Both the position numbers and the translations under genes were made by a program. The notes beneath the pieces are model-generated. The model did no database searches and was not told the origin of the DNA. It was given only the letters and a program-made list of their open reading frames with translations. Positions 19,181 to 28,398 of a stretch of DNA of 64,000 nt are shown here, one piece after another. This DNA is from DASYKS01 sp035995205. Its GTDB lineage: Bacteria; Acidobacteriota; Thermoanaerobaculia; Multivoradales; UBA5704. The stretch lies in assembly GCA_035995205.1 (NCBI GenBank), contig DASYKS010000017.1:151169-215168 (forward strand). Direction: 5' to 3'. Position 1 is the stretch's first letter; each line of letters begins with the position of its first letter.

Positions 19181-19606
19181 GTGTCGCTTACGCGTTTCGC
19201 CTTTGTTCTCGGCGCGATCATGCTGACCTCGCTGATCGTCGGCTTGGTAGTCCTCGGTCTTGCCTACCGGCAACTAAAGAAGATCCGCGTGCCGAAAGAT
19301 GCCGATTTCTTCACCACCGTGCGCGCGGTCCCGCTCGCTCTGGTGGTCGGCCTGGATCTGCTCGACCTCGGGCTCGATTCGTTCTCGGCGCCGCTCGAAT
19401 GGCTGATCTTGAATCGGCTCGGCCTGACCGCACTGCGCAACGTCGCGACCTTCGAAGCGCTGATCCCTTTCACCGGTCCGATCCCGACCCTTACCCTGGC
19501 CTGGATCGCCGCGCGCCTGTTCAAGCTCGGAGAGGAGATCGACCCCCACCTGATCGAGACCCAGCGGATCGCCCCGGGGCGCTACGAAGGGAGGCTGGCG
19601 AGATGA
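19181..19606 (+). CDS. Small membrane protein, function unknown
   Basis: 141 residues from a GTG at 19181 with GGGGGAGGG upstream. Three hydrophobic segments are visible: FAFVLGAIMLTSLIVGLVVL near the N-terminus, VPLALVVGLDLLDLGL, and a third around FEALIPFTGPIPTLTLAWIA. I do not recognise a family. It is followed, after a 110-nt gap, by the OmpA-family gene on the same strand. Confidence 0.7.
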   Translation: MSLTRFAFVLGAIMLTSLIVGLVVLGLAYRQLKKIRVPKDADFFTTVRAVPLALVVGLDLLDLGLDSFSAPLEWLILNRLGLTALRNVATFEALIPFTGPIPTLTLAWIAARLFKLGEEIDPHLIETQRIAPGRYEGRLAR

Positions 19607-19717
19607 TCGCGCCGGCAGCCGCCGCGCCGGAACGATTGCAGCATCGGTTGGTTTTCTGTAGAGTCAATGAGTTACATTGCCGGGAGATCCCGGCGTTCCA
19701 GTAAGGAGGAAACCTTC

Positions 19718-21013
19718 ATGAAAAGAGCTGCCCTATGGCTCTTACTTTGTCTGGCCCCCGCCGCGGCGTTCGCCGGAGTCGAGGCGAATGCGCCGACCGC
19801 AACCGGTGAAACCGGCCTGTTCACCCTGTTTACGGGGGACACCCTGCCTCAAGGAGGGTGGTCCTTCGGGCTTTATTACAACAACTGGGACCGCCTGATC
19901 GACATCCGGGATTTCGCGCCCCGGCGTAGCGACGACCTGAGCTTCGACTGGAATCGCCTGTCCGCCAGCGTCGGCTACGGTCTCACCGATCGATTCGAGC
20001 TGAGCGTGATGGCGCCCTACGACGACTTCGATTTCGACGAGGGGGACCTCCCGGGTCTCGACATCGACGACTCAGGCCTGGGCAATCTCCGCCTCGGCGG
20101 CAAGTACCGGCTCTACGGCGAGCCCGGCGACGACTCTTCCTTCGCGCTCAACGCCTATGTCGAGGCGCCGACCGGGGACGACGACATCGCGAGCGACGAG
20201 GTCGGCGTGGGAGTCGGCGCCGATTGGCGAGTCCGCAACTGGGTGATCAACGTCGGCTACCATGATCCGCGCGACGACGATGAATCGCTCCCGGGCAAGG
20301 AATTCACCGCCGGCATCGGTTATGCCGGCAGGGTGTCCGATCGGTTCGATTGGATCACCGAGGTCGTCGGTCATAGTTATTCCAGCGACGACTTCGGCCT
20401 GGAAGACGCTTATGACCTGACCAGCGGCGGCCGGCTCTGGCTGGGCGAGAACAAGAATTGGGCCTTCAACTTCGCCTTGCGCACGGATTTGGCGCAGCTC
20501 GACTCGATCGACGAGCACTGCCCCCTCGGCGGCCTGGTCGGCCTGACCTTCATGCCGTCTTGGAGCGTGCCGCCCCCGCCGCCCGCTCCGGAACCGCCGC
20601 CCCCGCCGCCCGCTCCGGAACCGCCGCCGGCACCCGCTCCGCCGGCACCCGCTCCGCCGCCACCGCCGCCACCCGCCCCGGCACCTCGGCCGGAGGAACG
20701 GGTGACGGTGAACTTCACCCCGGGCAGCGCCCGCCTGTCGAACATCGCCAAGGCGAAGCTCGACGAGGTCGCGCTCAAGATGAAGCAGGATCCGGAGTTG
20801 AGAGCCCTCGTGCTCGGGTACTCCGACCCGTCCGGTTCCGCCGACGCCAACCAGCGCATCAGCGAGCAGCGGGCCGAGGCGGTCAGGAACTACCTGGTCA
20901 CCCGTCACGGGATCGATCCGAGCCGGATCCGAACCGAGGGCCGCGGCTCCGCCGAGTCGACCGGCGACGCGACGGACGACCGTCGGGCGGTGGTGATTCT
21001 CTCCGTGAGCTAG
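19718..21013 (+). CDS. OmpA-family outer-membrane protein with N-terminal barrel and proline-rich linker
   Basis: 431 residues from an ATG at 19718 preceded by AAGGAGG. The signal peptide is MKRAALWLLLCLAPAAAFAG. Residues about 25-280 have alternating beta-barrel character, with aromatic and aspartate-rich strands. Residues about 284-325 are a long Pro/Ala linker. Residues about 325-431 form the OmpA peptidoglycan-binding domain (VNFTPGSARLSNIAKAKLDE, LVLGYSDPSGSADANQRISE, and a GIDPSRIRTEGRGSAEST segment). It likely tethers the outer membrane to peptidoglycan. A terminator follows directly. Confidence 0.9.
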   Translation: MKRAALWLLLCLAPAAAFAGVEANAPTATGETGLFTLFTGDTLPQGGWSFGLYYNNWDRLIDIRDFAPRRSDDLSFDWNRLSASVGYGLTDRFELSVMAPYDDFDFDEGDLPGLDIDDSGLGNLRLGGKYRLYGEPGDDSSFALNAYVEAPTGDDDIASDEVGVGVGADWRVRNWVINVGYHDPRDDDESLPGKEFTAGIGYAGRVSDRFDWITEVVGHSYSSDDFGLEDAYDLTSGGRLWLGENKNWAFNFALRTDLAQLDSIDEHCPLGGLVGLTFMPSWSVPPPPPAPEPPPPPPAPEPPPAPAPPAPAPPPPPPPAPAPRPEERVTVNFTPGSARLSNIAKAKLDEVALKMKQDPELRALVLGYSDPSGSADANQRISEQRAEAVRNYLVTRHGIDPSRIRTEGRGSAESTGDATDDRRAVVILSVS

Positions 21014-21087
21014 GTACACGGGTACGGATCGGATCGGCGGCCCGTCCGCCGATCCTGCCGTGCCGAATGCTTCAGATGCTGAAAATC

Positions 21088-21113
21088 AAGGCCCCGCTTC
21101 GGCGGGGCCTTTT
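21088..21113 (+). terminator. Intrinsic terminator after the OmpA-family gene
   Basis: Stem AAGGCCCCGC-TTC-GGCGGGGCCTT followed by T-rich sequence. It lies 75 nt after the stop codon and faces the convergent ftsX gene, whose transcript it could also end. Confidence 0.92.
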
Positions 21114-21129
21114 CATTTCGACGACTTTA

Positions 21130-22032
21130 TTAAGAAGACCGCAGGGTCTCGCCGCGGAGCGAGGTGATCGCTCCGATCAGACCCGCCGCGGTGCCTAAAA
21201 GCACCAGCGCGGCGAGTTGATCGAGCGCGAGGAAATCCGCGGCGAGCAGCGAGGGAACGAGCGCGTCTCCCGCCCGCTGTCGAACCAGCAGCCAGGCGCC
21301 ATACAGCCCGCCGGCCGCGAACAGGCCGCCGAGAGTTCCTTGGAGCAGGCCCTCGGCGTAGAACGGTCCGCGGATGTAGAACTCGGTCGCACCGACCAGC
21401 CGGAGGATCGAGATTTCCTCGCTATGCAGGAAGGCCGCAAGGCGGATCACGCTGCCGATCGTGAACACCGCCGCTCCGAGCAACACCAGGCCGAGCACCA
21501 ACCCTACCCCGCGGATCACCGCGACGAGCCCCTGAACCTGGGCGAGCCATTCGCGATCGTCGTCGATCAGGGTGACGCCCGGCGTCCGGCGCCAAGCGGC
21601 GAGCGCCGAGATTTGTTCCCGCGAATCGCGGGCCGCGGGCCGAACCTCGATTTCGAGCGACGCCGGCAGAGGTTCCTCGCTTCCTCCCGCCACCAGGTCC
21701 GCAAGGCTTGGAAAGATCTCCTGGAATCGCGTCTGCGCCTGGCTTTGATCGACCGTGTGTACCGCCTGCACCCAAGGTTCCGCCCCGGCGCGGCGAGCCC
21801 AGGCGACCAATTCGGAGGGAGAAGTCTGGGGCGTCAGGTAGACCACCACCCGCGCCTCGCGCTGCCAGCGCTCGACGCTCCGGGCAAGGTTCCGACTGGC
21901 GAGCAGAAAGACGCCCGAGAGGAACAGGCTCACAGCGATCGTCAACACCGCCACCAGGCTGACCTTCCAGCCGCGGACCAGATTGACCACGGCATCGCGG
22001 AAGAACGACCGGAGCGCCTGAAGGAAACTCAA
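21130..22032 (-). CDS. ftsX: Cell division protein FtsX (ABC permease subunit)
   Basis: 300 residues with four predicted membrane segments: an N-terminal one (WKVSLVAVLTIAVSLFLSGV), and three in the C-terminal half (LVLGLVLLGAAVFTIGSVI and two near the end). The extracytoplasmic loop between segments 1 and 2 carries the typical EARVVVYLTPQTSPSELVAW region. Together with FtsE it transmits division signals to periplasmic amidases. The start is TTG at 22032, overlapping the ftsE stop (TTGA), so the two genes are translationally coupled. Confidence 0.92.
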   Translation of the reverse strand: MSFLQALRSFFRDAVVNLVRGWKVSLVAVLTIAVSLFLSGVFLLASRNLARSVERWQREARVVVYLTPQTSPSELVAWARRAGAEPWVQAVHTVDQSQAQTRFQEIFPSLADLVAGGSEEPLPASLEIEVRPAARDSREQISALAAWRRTPGVTLIDDDREWLAQVQGLVAVIRGVGLVLGLVLLGAAVFTIGSVIRLAAFLHSEEISILRLVGATEFYIRGPFYAEGLLQGTLGGLFAAGGLYGAWLLVRQRAGDALVPSLLAADFLALDQLAALVLLGTAAGLIGAITSLRGETLRSS

Positions 22033-22907
22033 ACCTCCCCCTCTCCGCCAGCCTCTTCCAGCCCCTCGGCCGGCGCATCGGCCCGCAGGCCACCCTCTTC
22101 ACGCTCTTCGTCCTTGCCGTCCTTTATGTCCTCTATGTCCTTTGCCGACCCCAACGCGCGGCCGTCGTCGTCCAGATCCACCGACTCCTCCAACCGGAGC
22201 TCCGGCTTCTCGCTGCCCAGGACCACCCGGTCGGTCGCCAGCTGGCCCCGGTCGAGGGTGAGCACCCGGCCGCCGACGCGCTGGATCATCTCCCGGTCGT
22301 GGGTCGCGAGCAGGACGGTAGTGCCCCGTTGGTTGACCAGGAGGAACAGGCGCAGGATCTCGCGCGCCAGATCGGGATCGAGGTTGCCGGTCGGCTCGTC
22401 GGCGATCAGGATGTCCGGCTCGTTGATCAAGGCCCGGGCGATCGCCACCCGCTGCTGCTCGCCGCCCGAAAGCTCGGGCGGAAACGAGCTCATCCGGTGC
22501 GCGAGCCCGACCCGGCGCAGCGCCATATAGGCGAGCTTCTTCCTGCCGCGCAGGTCGACGCCGAGGATACGCGGCAGGTAGCTCACGTTCTCGAACACGG
22601 TCTTCCTCGCGATCAGCCGGAAGTCCTGGAACACGACGCCCATGGTCCGCCGCAGATAGGGGATCTTCCGCTGCGGAATCGAGGCGACGTTCCGGCCGTT
22701 GACCAGGATCTGGCCGGAAGAGGGAACCTCCTCGCGAAAGATCAAGCGCAGCAGCGTGGTCTTGCCGGCGCCGCTCGCGCCGGTCAGGAACACGAACTGC
22801 CCGCGCCCGATCTCGAAGGTCAGATCCGACAACGCGGCCTGGCCTCCCGGGTAAAGCTTCGAGACATGGAAGAGCTGGATCAGACGTTTATCCTTCGGGA
22901 AGCCCAA
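22029..22907 (-). CDS. ftsE: Cell division ATP-binding protein FtsE with acidic C-terminal tail
   Basis: 292 residues: Walker A GASGAGKTTLL, signature LSGGEQQRVAIARAL, Walker B ILIADEPTGNLD, and the FtsE-typical MGVVFQDFRLI. The family is usually about 220-230 residues. This one adds about 60 residues rich in Asp/Glu (for example LDDDGRALGSAKDIEDIKDG). The apparent start is a TTG at 22907, which overlaps the end of gatB by 20 nt; a somewhat later start is possible because family members begin near LIQLFHVSKLYPGG. It forms a unit with ftsX. Confidence 0.9.
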   Translation of the reverse strand: MGFPKDKRLIQLFHVSKLYPGGQAALSDLTFEIGRGQFVFLTGASGAGKTTLLRLIFREEVPSSGQILVNGRNVASIPQRKIPYLRRTMGVVFQDFRLIARKTVFENVSYLPRILGVDLRGRKKLAYMALRRVGLAHRMSSFPPELSGGEQQRVAIARALINEPDILIADEPTGNLDPDLAREILRLFLLVNQRGTTVLLATHDREMIQRVGGRVLTLDRGQLATDRVVLGSEKPELRLEESVDLDDDGRALGSAKDIEDIKDGKDEEREEGGLRADAPAEGLEEAGGEGEV

Positions 22908-24351
22908 GCTCGCTGCGCATCAACTTCTGGACGGCCGGAGGCTGGGCGCGACCGGCCGAGCGTTTCATCACCTGGCCGACGAGGAAACTGAGCACCTGGA
23001 GCTTGCCGCCCTGGAGCTGTGCCACCTGGGCCGGAAACTCGGCGATCACCTCGCGCACCCAGGCCTCGATCTGGCCGGCGTCGGAGACCTGGCCGAGCCC
23101 CAGCCGCTCGATCGCGGCGGCCGGCTCCTCGTCGCCGTCCCAAATCGCGACGAACACCTCCTTGGCCGCCGAGGCGGAGATCTTCCCCTGCTCGATCAGG
23201 GCGACCAGCGCCGCCAGCCGGGCCGGCGCGAGCGCGCCCTCGGGGCCGATTTTTCTCTCCTTCAGCTCGCGCAGCACCTCGCCCATTACCCAGTTGGCGG
23301 CGGGCTTGGCGCCTTTCGCGCGGATCTCTTCGGCCAGCGCGGCCACCGTCGCCTCGTAGTAGTCGGCCAAGTCGCGAGCGCCGGAAAGCAACGCGGCGTC
23401 CGCCGTCGGCAGACCGTACTCCTCCGAAAAGCGCGCCCGGCGAACCCAGGGCAGCTCGGGCAGCGCTGCCACCAAGGCGGCGCGGCGTGCCTCGTCGATC
23501 ACCAGGGGGGGCAGATCGGGCTCGGGGAAGTAGCGATAGTCGTGCGCCTCCTCTTTGCTCCGCAAGGTCCGTGTAGTCCCCTTGTCGGCATCGAAGCTGC
23601 GCGTCTCTTGGACCACGCGCCCGCCGCCCTCCAGGATCTCGATCTGGCGCTCGATCTCGTACTCGATCGCCCGCGCCACGTTTTTGAACGAATTGACGTT
23701 CTTGACCTCGGCGCGGGTGCCGAGCACGGGGTCTCCCACTTTCCGCACGGAGACGTTGGCGTCGCAGCGCAGGCTCCCCTCTTCCATGCTGCCGTCGCTC
23801 GTTTGGGTGTAGAGGAGCAGCTGGTGGAGCGTCTGGAGATAGTCCTGGGCCTCGGCGGGCGAGGAGATCTCGGGGCGCGAGACGATCTCGACCAGCGGCG
23901 TGCCGCAGCGGTTGAAATCGACCAGCGATTGGCCGTGGAGCGGCCCGCCGCCGGGCGCCTCGTGGAGGAGCTTGCCGGCGTCCTCTTCCAGATGCAGCCG
24001 CTCGATGCGCACGACTTTGTCGTGAAGCGACAGCGGCAGCCGGCCGTTTTCCGCCAGCGGCTTGTCGTATTGGCTGATCTGGTACCCCTTCGGCAGGTCG
24101 GGGTAGAAGTAGTTCTTCCGCGCGAACACCGAGCGCGGATAGACCGTCGCACCGAGCGCGCTCGCGAGTTGAACCGCGAGGTCGATCGCGTGGTGGTTCG
24201 CCACCGGCAACGTCCCCGGATAGCCGAGGCAGACGGGGCAGACGAGCGTGTTCGGCTCGGCGCCGAAACGGTTCGGACAGCGGCAGAACATCTTGGTCGC
24301 GGTGAGGAGCTGGACGTGCACCTCCAGACCGATGACCGCTTCGTAAGCCAT
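22888..24351 (-). CDS. gatB: Aspartyl/glutamyl-tRNA(Asn/Gln) amidotransferase subunit B
   Basis: 487 residues with hallmark segments EAVIGLEVHVQLLTATKMFC, CPVCLGYPGTLPVANHHAID and FYPDLPKGYQISQYDKPLAE, plus a C-terminal GatB/YqeY helical domain. It amidates Glu-tRNA(Gln) or Asp-tRNA(Asn) using ammonia from GatA. The CRCPNRFG and CPVC cysteines match the zinc site of the family. No gatA or gatC lies nearby. The 3' end overlaps ftsE, placing translation and division genes in one transcription unit. Confidence 0.96.
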   Translation of the reverse strand: MAYEAVIGLEVHVQLLTATKMFCRCPNRFGAEPNTLVCPVCLGYPGTLPVANHHAIDLAVQLASALGATVYPRSVFARKNYFYPDLPKGYQISQYDKPLAENGRLPLSLHDKVVRIERLHLEEDAGKLLHEAPGGGPLHGQSLVDFNRCGTPLVEIVSRPEISSPAEAQDYLQTLHQLLLYTQTSDGSMEEGSLRCDANVSVRKVGDPVLGTRAEVKNVNSFKNVARAIEYEIERQIEILEGGGRVVQETRSFDADKGTTRTLRSKEEAHDYRYFPEPDLPPLVIDEARRAALVAALPELPWVRRARFSEEYGLPTADAALLSGARDLADYYEATVAALAEEIRAKGAKPAANWVMGEVLRELKERKIGPEGALAPARLAALVALIEQGKISASAAKEVFVAIWDGDEEPAAAIERLGLGQVSDAGQIEAWVREVIAEFPAQVAQLQGGKLQVLSFLVGQVMKRSAGRAQPPAVQKLMRSELGLPEG

Positions 24352-24410
24352 TGCGGCGGGAGTTTACCGCAGGCGTGCGATATCCTCCCGGGCAGGAGCC
24401 TTGCCGTCCC

Positions 24411-26156
24411 GTGCGCGACAATCTCAAAGCCCTTTGGCCGTTCCTTCGGCCCTATCGCCGCCAGCTCTGGCAGGGCCTGGCGACGATCTTCGCCTCGGTT
24501 CTGATCGGCCTGCTCAATCCGATTCTGATCGGCCGGGGCATCGACGCGGTTCGCGCGGGGGCGGGCATGGGCACCCTCGCGGTCTTCGCGGTCGCGATGA
24601 TCGGGGTGACGATCGTCGCCGGCATCTTCAACTATCTCCAGCGCATGATCCTGGTCGCGATGAGCCGCGACGTCGAGTTCGACCTGCGCAACCGCTACTT
24701 CGAGCGCTTGGAGCTGCTGTCGCAAACGTTCTTCCAGACTCATCCGACCGGCGACCTGATGGCGCGGGCGACCAACGATCTCCAGGCGGTCCGCATGCTC
24801 TGCGGCCCGGCGATCATGTACAGCACCAACACGGTCCTGCTCGCGGTCGGCGCGCTCGCCCTGATGGCGAACATCCACCTCGGCCTGACCGGGGTGGCGC
24901 TCGCGATCATGCCCTTGGTGGCGATCGCGACCCAGATGTTCGGCGACCGTATCCACCATCTGTTCGAGGGGGTGCAAGGGCGTTTCTCCGAGCTCTCGGC
25001 CAAGGCGCAGGAGAACCTCTCCGGCATGCGCGTGGTCCGCGCCTACGCCCAGGAGGAGCGCGAGATCGACGCCTTCGGCGCGGTCAACGCGGCCTATGTC
25101 GAAGGCAACCGGCGGCTGATCATCTGGCAGGCCGCGTTCTTTCCCGCGCTCCAGGGGCTCGCCGGGATCGCGATGGTGGCCGTCCTCTATTTCGGCGGCC
25201 GGCTCGCGGTCGAAGGCAGGATCTCGGTCGGCGAGTTCGTCACCTTCAACACCCTGCTCGCCCGCATGGTCTGGCCGATGATCGCGCTCGGCTGGGTGAT
25301 CAACCTGGTCCAACGGGGAACCGCTTCGCTCGGGCGCATGCGCGCCGTGCTGGAAGCCGAGCCGGAGATCCGCGACGAGCCGCCGCTGGTGCAGCCGGCC
25401 GGCTTCGCGGGCGCCGTCAGCCTGCGGAACCTGTCGTTCTCCTACCGCGCTAACCTGCCGTCCGCGCTGGTCGACATCTCGCTCGACGTACCGGCCGGCA
25501 CCACCGTCGCGATCGTCGGCCATACCGGCTCGGGCAAGAGCACGCTGCTCTCGCTGCTGCCGCGGCTGCTCGATCCGCCGCCGGGTACTCTGTTCGTCGA
25601 CGGCGTCGACCTTCGGCATCTGCCGCTCGAACACCTGCGCGCGGAGATCGGCATCGTGCCGCAGGAGACGTTTCTTTTTTCCGCCACGCTGGCCGAAAAC
25701 GTCGCCCTCGGCCGCCCGGATGCAAGCGAAGCGGAGATCCGGGAAGCCACGGAGCTCGCCGGGCTCGGCCCGGACCTCGCCGCTTTCCCCATGGGGCTCG
25801 AAACCCGCGTCGGCGAGCGCGGCCTGACGCTCTCGGGAGGTCAAAAGCAACGGGTCGCGATCGCCCGCGCCCTCTTGCGCCAGCCGCGCATCCTGCTGCT
25901 CGACGATTGCCTCTCCGCGGTCGACACCCACACGGAAGAGAGGATCCTCGGCAACCTCCGCCGCTTCTTCCCCGGCCGGACGGTGTTCCTGGTCTCCCAC
26001 CGGGTCTCGGCCGTCCAGGGGGCCGACCTGATCGTGGTCCTCGACCGGGGGCGGATCGCAGAGCGCGGCAACCACGAGCAGCTCCTCGCACACGGAGGGC
26101 TCTATGCCGAGCTGGCGGAGCGGCAACTGCTGGAGGAAGAGCTGGCCGCCGTCTGA
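24411..26156 (+). CDS. ABC transporter, fused permease-ATPase (MsbA/LmrA-like exporter)
   Basis: 581 residues from a GTG at 24411 (VRDNLKALWPFLRPYRRQ), with a weak AGGAG upstream; an ATG at 24351 overlaps the gatB start and adds a non-family extension. Six membrane segments lie in the first 310 residues (ABC transmembrane type 1). The nucleotide-binding domain has Walker A GHTGSGKSTLL, Q-loop GIVPQETFLF, signature LSGGQKQRVAIARAL and Walker B ILLLDDCLSAVD. It would work as a homodimer or heterodimer exporting lipids or drugs; the substrate is unknown. Divergent from gatB. Confidence 0.92.
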   Translation: MRDNLKALWPFLRPYRRQLWQGLATIFASVLIGLLNPILIGRGIDAVRAGAGMGTLAVFAVAMIGVTIVAGIFNYLQRMILVAMSRDVEFDLRNRYFERLELLSQTFFQTHPTGDLMARATNDLQAVRMLCGPAIMYSTNTVLLAVGALALMANIHLGLTGVALAIMPLVAIATQMFGDRIHHLFEGVQGRFSELSAKAQENLSGMRVVRAYAQEEREIDAFGAVNAAYVEGNRRLIIWQAAFFPALQGLAGIAMVAVLYFGGRLAVEGRISVGEFVTFNTLLARMVWPMIALGWVINLVQRGTASLGRMRAVLEAEPEIRDEPPLVQPAGFAGAVSLRNLSFSYRANLPSALVDISLDVPAGTTVAIVGHTGSGKSTLLSLLPRLLDPPPGTLFVDGVDLRHLPLEHLRAEIGIVPQETFLFSATLAENVALGRPDASEAEIREATELAGLGPDLAAFPMGLETRVGERGLTLSGGQKQRVAIARALLRQPRILLLDDCLSAVDTHTEERILGNLRRFFPGRTVFLVSHRVSAVQGADLIVVLDRGRIAERGNHEQLLAHGGLYAELAERQLLEEELAAV

Positions 26157-26183
26157 CGTTCTCCCTTTTCGGGAGGAACACCC

Positions 26184-27101
26184 ATGCGCGTCATCATCAC
26201 CGGCGGCACCGGCCTGATCGGCACGGCCCTCGCCGCCCGGCTCGCGACCGAAGCCCACGAACCGATCGTCCTCACCCGCGATCCCGACAAAGCCCGCGCC
26301 GATCTTCCGCCCGGAGTCCGCGCCGCGGGTTGGGACGGCAAGAGCGGCGCCGGCTGGTGGGACCTGATCGATGCCGGAACCACGATCGTCCACCTCGCGG
26401 GAGCCGGGGTGGCGGATGCCCGCTGGACCGCCGCGAGAAAGCGCGAGATCCACGACAGCCGCACGGTCTCCGGAGCCGCCGTGCTCGCCGCGATCCGCGA
26501 AGCAAAGGCCAAGCCGCGCGCCCTGCTCCAAGCCTCCGCGGTCGGCTACTACGGCCCGCGCGGCGACGGGCCGATCACCGAGAGCGAACCGCCCGGCTCG
26601 ACGTTCCTCGCCGAGGTCTGCGTCGAATGGGAAGAATCGACCCGAGAGGTTGAGACCCAAGGAGTTCGCCGCGCCGTCCTACGTACCGGCTTGGTGCTCA
26701 CCCCAAAAGGAGGCGCGCTCGGAAAGATGCTGCTGCCGGCCAAGCTCGGAGCCAACGGCCCCCTCGGCTCTGGACGACAAGGCTTTCCGTGGATTCACCT
26801 GGAAGACGAGATCGGCGCGATCCGCTTCCTGATCGATCGAGACGACGCAACCGGCCCGTTCAACCTGACCGCGCCGAACCCGCCGAGCCAAGCCGAATTC
26901 GCCAAGGCGCTCGGCCGCGCGCTTCATCGCCCCTCGTTCCTCCCCGCCCCCGCCTTCGCCCTACGCCTAGCCCTCGGCGAAATGGCCGACGCGCTTCTCA
27001 CCGGCCAGCGCGTGATGCCCGAGCGGCTGCTGGAGCTGGGCTACCGCTTTCGCTTCCCGGATCTGGACGGGGCGCTGGCGGACTTGCTCGGGAAGTCGTA
27101 A
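26184..27101 (+). CDS. TIGR01777-family NAD-dependent epimerase (YfcH-like)
   Basis: 305 residues from an ATG at 26184 with GGGAGGA upstream. N-terminal Rossmann motif VIITGGTGLIGTALAARL, then LLQASAVGYYGPRGDGPITE, FPWIHLEDEIGAIRFLI and the C-terminal domain typical of the SDR39U1/YfcH group (RPSFLPAPAFALRLALGEMA). The physiological substrate of this family is undefined. It starts 27 nt after the ABC exporter and is probably co-transcribed. Confidence 0.92.
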   Translation: MRVIITGGTGLIGTALAARLATEAHEPIVLTRDPDKARADLPPGVRAAGWDGKSGAGWWDLIDAGTTIVHLAGAGVADARWTAARKREIHDSRTVSGAAVLAAIREAKAKPRALLQASAVGYYGPRGDGPITESEPPGSTFLAEVCVEWEESTREVETQGVRRAVLRTGLVLTPKGGALGKMLLPAKLGANGPLGSGRQGFPWIHLEDEIGAIRFLIDRDDATGPFNLTAPNPPSQAEFAKALGRALHRPSFLPAPAFALRLALGEMADALLTGQRVMPERLLELGYRFRFPDLDGALADLLGKS

Positions 27102-27105
27102 AGCC

Positions 27106-28398
27106 TTACCCCTGCCCAAACCGCTCCAAGATCGCCTCGCGCACCGCTTGGCGGAGGCTCGGCGGGGTGTAGACGCGATAGCGGTCGATTCGGCCGAGGT
27201 GGCTGATGAACTGGCTCGCGTCGCCCACTTCTTCGAAGCGGCCGTCGTATTTCTTCACCCAGACGCGCTTCTGGCCGAAGCGGTGGGGGTCTTTGGCCGA
27301 GTTCGAGATCAGCAGGTTGCCGTCTCCGAACTCGGCGAACAGGCCGGGGAGGATCGCCTCGAAGCGCTCTTTCTCTTCCGGCGTCTGATGCTCTTTGGTC
27401 TCGAACGCCACCGGGAAATGCTCGCGGTCGACCACGGCGCGGGCGTGGACGCTGTCCGAGGCGCGCATCAAGGCCGTGGTGGTGAGGTCGTCCTCGGCGA
27501 GAAAGCGCTCCGGGTCGGCCGACCAGCGGGAACCGGTTTCAAGCAGCCAGGCGTTCAGGTGCAGCTCCATCGCCTTGCCGGTCGCGTTGAAATAGACCTG
27601 GGTGAACATGTAGTAGCGGGCCATGACCAGCGCTTCGAGCGCGTGGATACCCCCCTCGTCGACGCCGATTCCCCAGTCTCCCGTGTCGGGATCGGCGAGC
27701 GGCAGGATCGTCTCCAGCACGCGGTCGAGATCGTAGTGGCCGTAGCGGACGCCGCAGAACAGGCTGTCGCGCAGCAGGTAATCCATCTTGTCGACGTCGA
27801 GCTCGCTGGAGACGATCTGGCCGAGCAGGCGGTCGATCGGCGCCTCGAACCTGCCCGCCAGCAACAGTGCCACTTCCTCGGGCGTGATCCCCTTCCCGTA
27901 TCGATCGAAGATCTCGCGCACGTCGGGTAGATCGAGCAGCCGCCGGGTCATCTCCTCGTGGTCGATGCCCCCTTCGAACAGCTCTTCGGCCGAGTGGGAA
28001 AACGGCGCGTGCCCCTGGTCGTGAAGAAGCGCCGCGACCCGCGCGAGACGGCGTTCCCTGCTGCCCGGACCGACCGGCAGGGGAGCCGTCCCGCGCGCCG
28101 CGAGCGCGTCGTAGACCCGGCCCGCCAGGTGCATCGCGCCGAGCGCGTGGCTGAAGCGGCTGTGCTCCGCCCCCGGGTAGACGAACGAGGTCAGGCCGAG
28201 CTGGCGAATCCAGCGGAGCCGCTGAAGCGGCCGGCTGTTGACCAGCGCGGCTTCGAGCGGATCGGCATGGACGAAGCCGTGGACCGGATCGCGAAGGGAG
28301 AGCACGGGCGACAAGGGCTGGATGATAGCGGAGTCGCGCTTATCGGCGACGGTCGTCGGCCAGTACCCGGGCGACCGCCGCGACGGTCCTCTCGACAT
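27106..28398 (-). CDS. HD-domain phosphohydrolase (SAMHD1/dGTPase-like)
   Basis: 430 residues if started at the ATG at 28398. The family core begins SLRDPVHGFVHADPLEAALV, with H...HD motif residues in HSRFSHALGAMHLAGRVYDA and LLHDQGHAPFSHSAEELFEG. The group resembles bacterial SAMHD1-like deoxynucleoside triphosphate hydrolases, though the substrate is not proven. The ATG has GAGG upstream and overlaps the 3' end of the decarboxylase gene by 59 nt. A TTG at 28314 or a GTG at 28305 would fit the domain boundary better but lack ribosome sites. Confidence 0.85.
   Translation of the reverse strand: MSRGPSRRSPGYWPTTVADKRDSAIIQPLSPVLSLRDPVHGFVHADPLEAALVNSRPLQRLRWIRQLGLTSFVYPGAEHSRFSHALGAMHLAGRVYDALAARGTAPLPVGPGSRERRLARVAALLHDQGHAPFSHSAEELFEGGIDHEEMTRRLLDLPDVREIFDRYGKGITPEEVALLLAGRFEAPIDRLLGQIVSSELDVDKMDYLLRDSLFCGVRYGHYDLDRVLETILPLADPDTGDWGIGVDEGGIHALEALVMARYYMFTQVYFNATGKAMELHLNAWLLETGSRWSADPERFLAEDDLTTTALMRASDSVHARAVVDREHFPVAFETKEHQTPEEKERFEAILPGLFAEFGDGNLLISNSAKDPHRFGQKRVWVKKYDGRFEEVGDASQFISHLGRIDRYRVYTPPSLRQAVREAILERFGQG

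Noticed and set aside
23499..26660. 1053-residue minus-strand frame over the ABC exporter
   Set aside because: It runs antisense to the ABC exporter and the epimerase and into the gatB region out of frame; it is a shadow frame.
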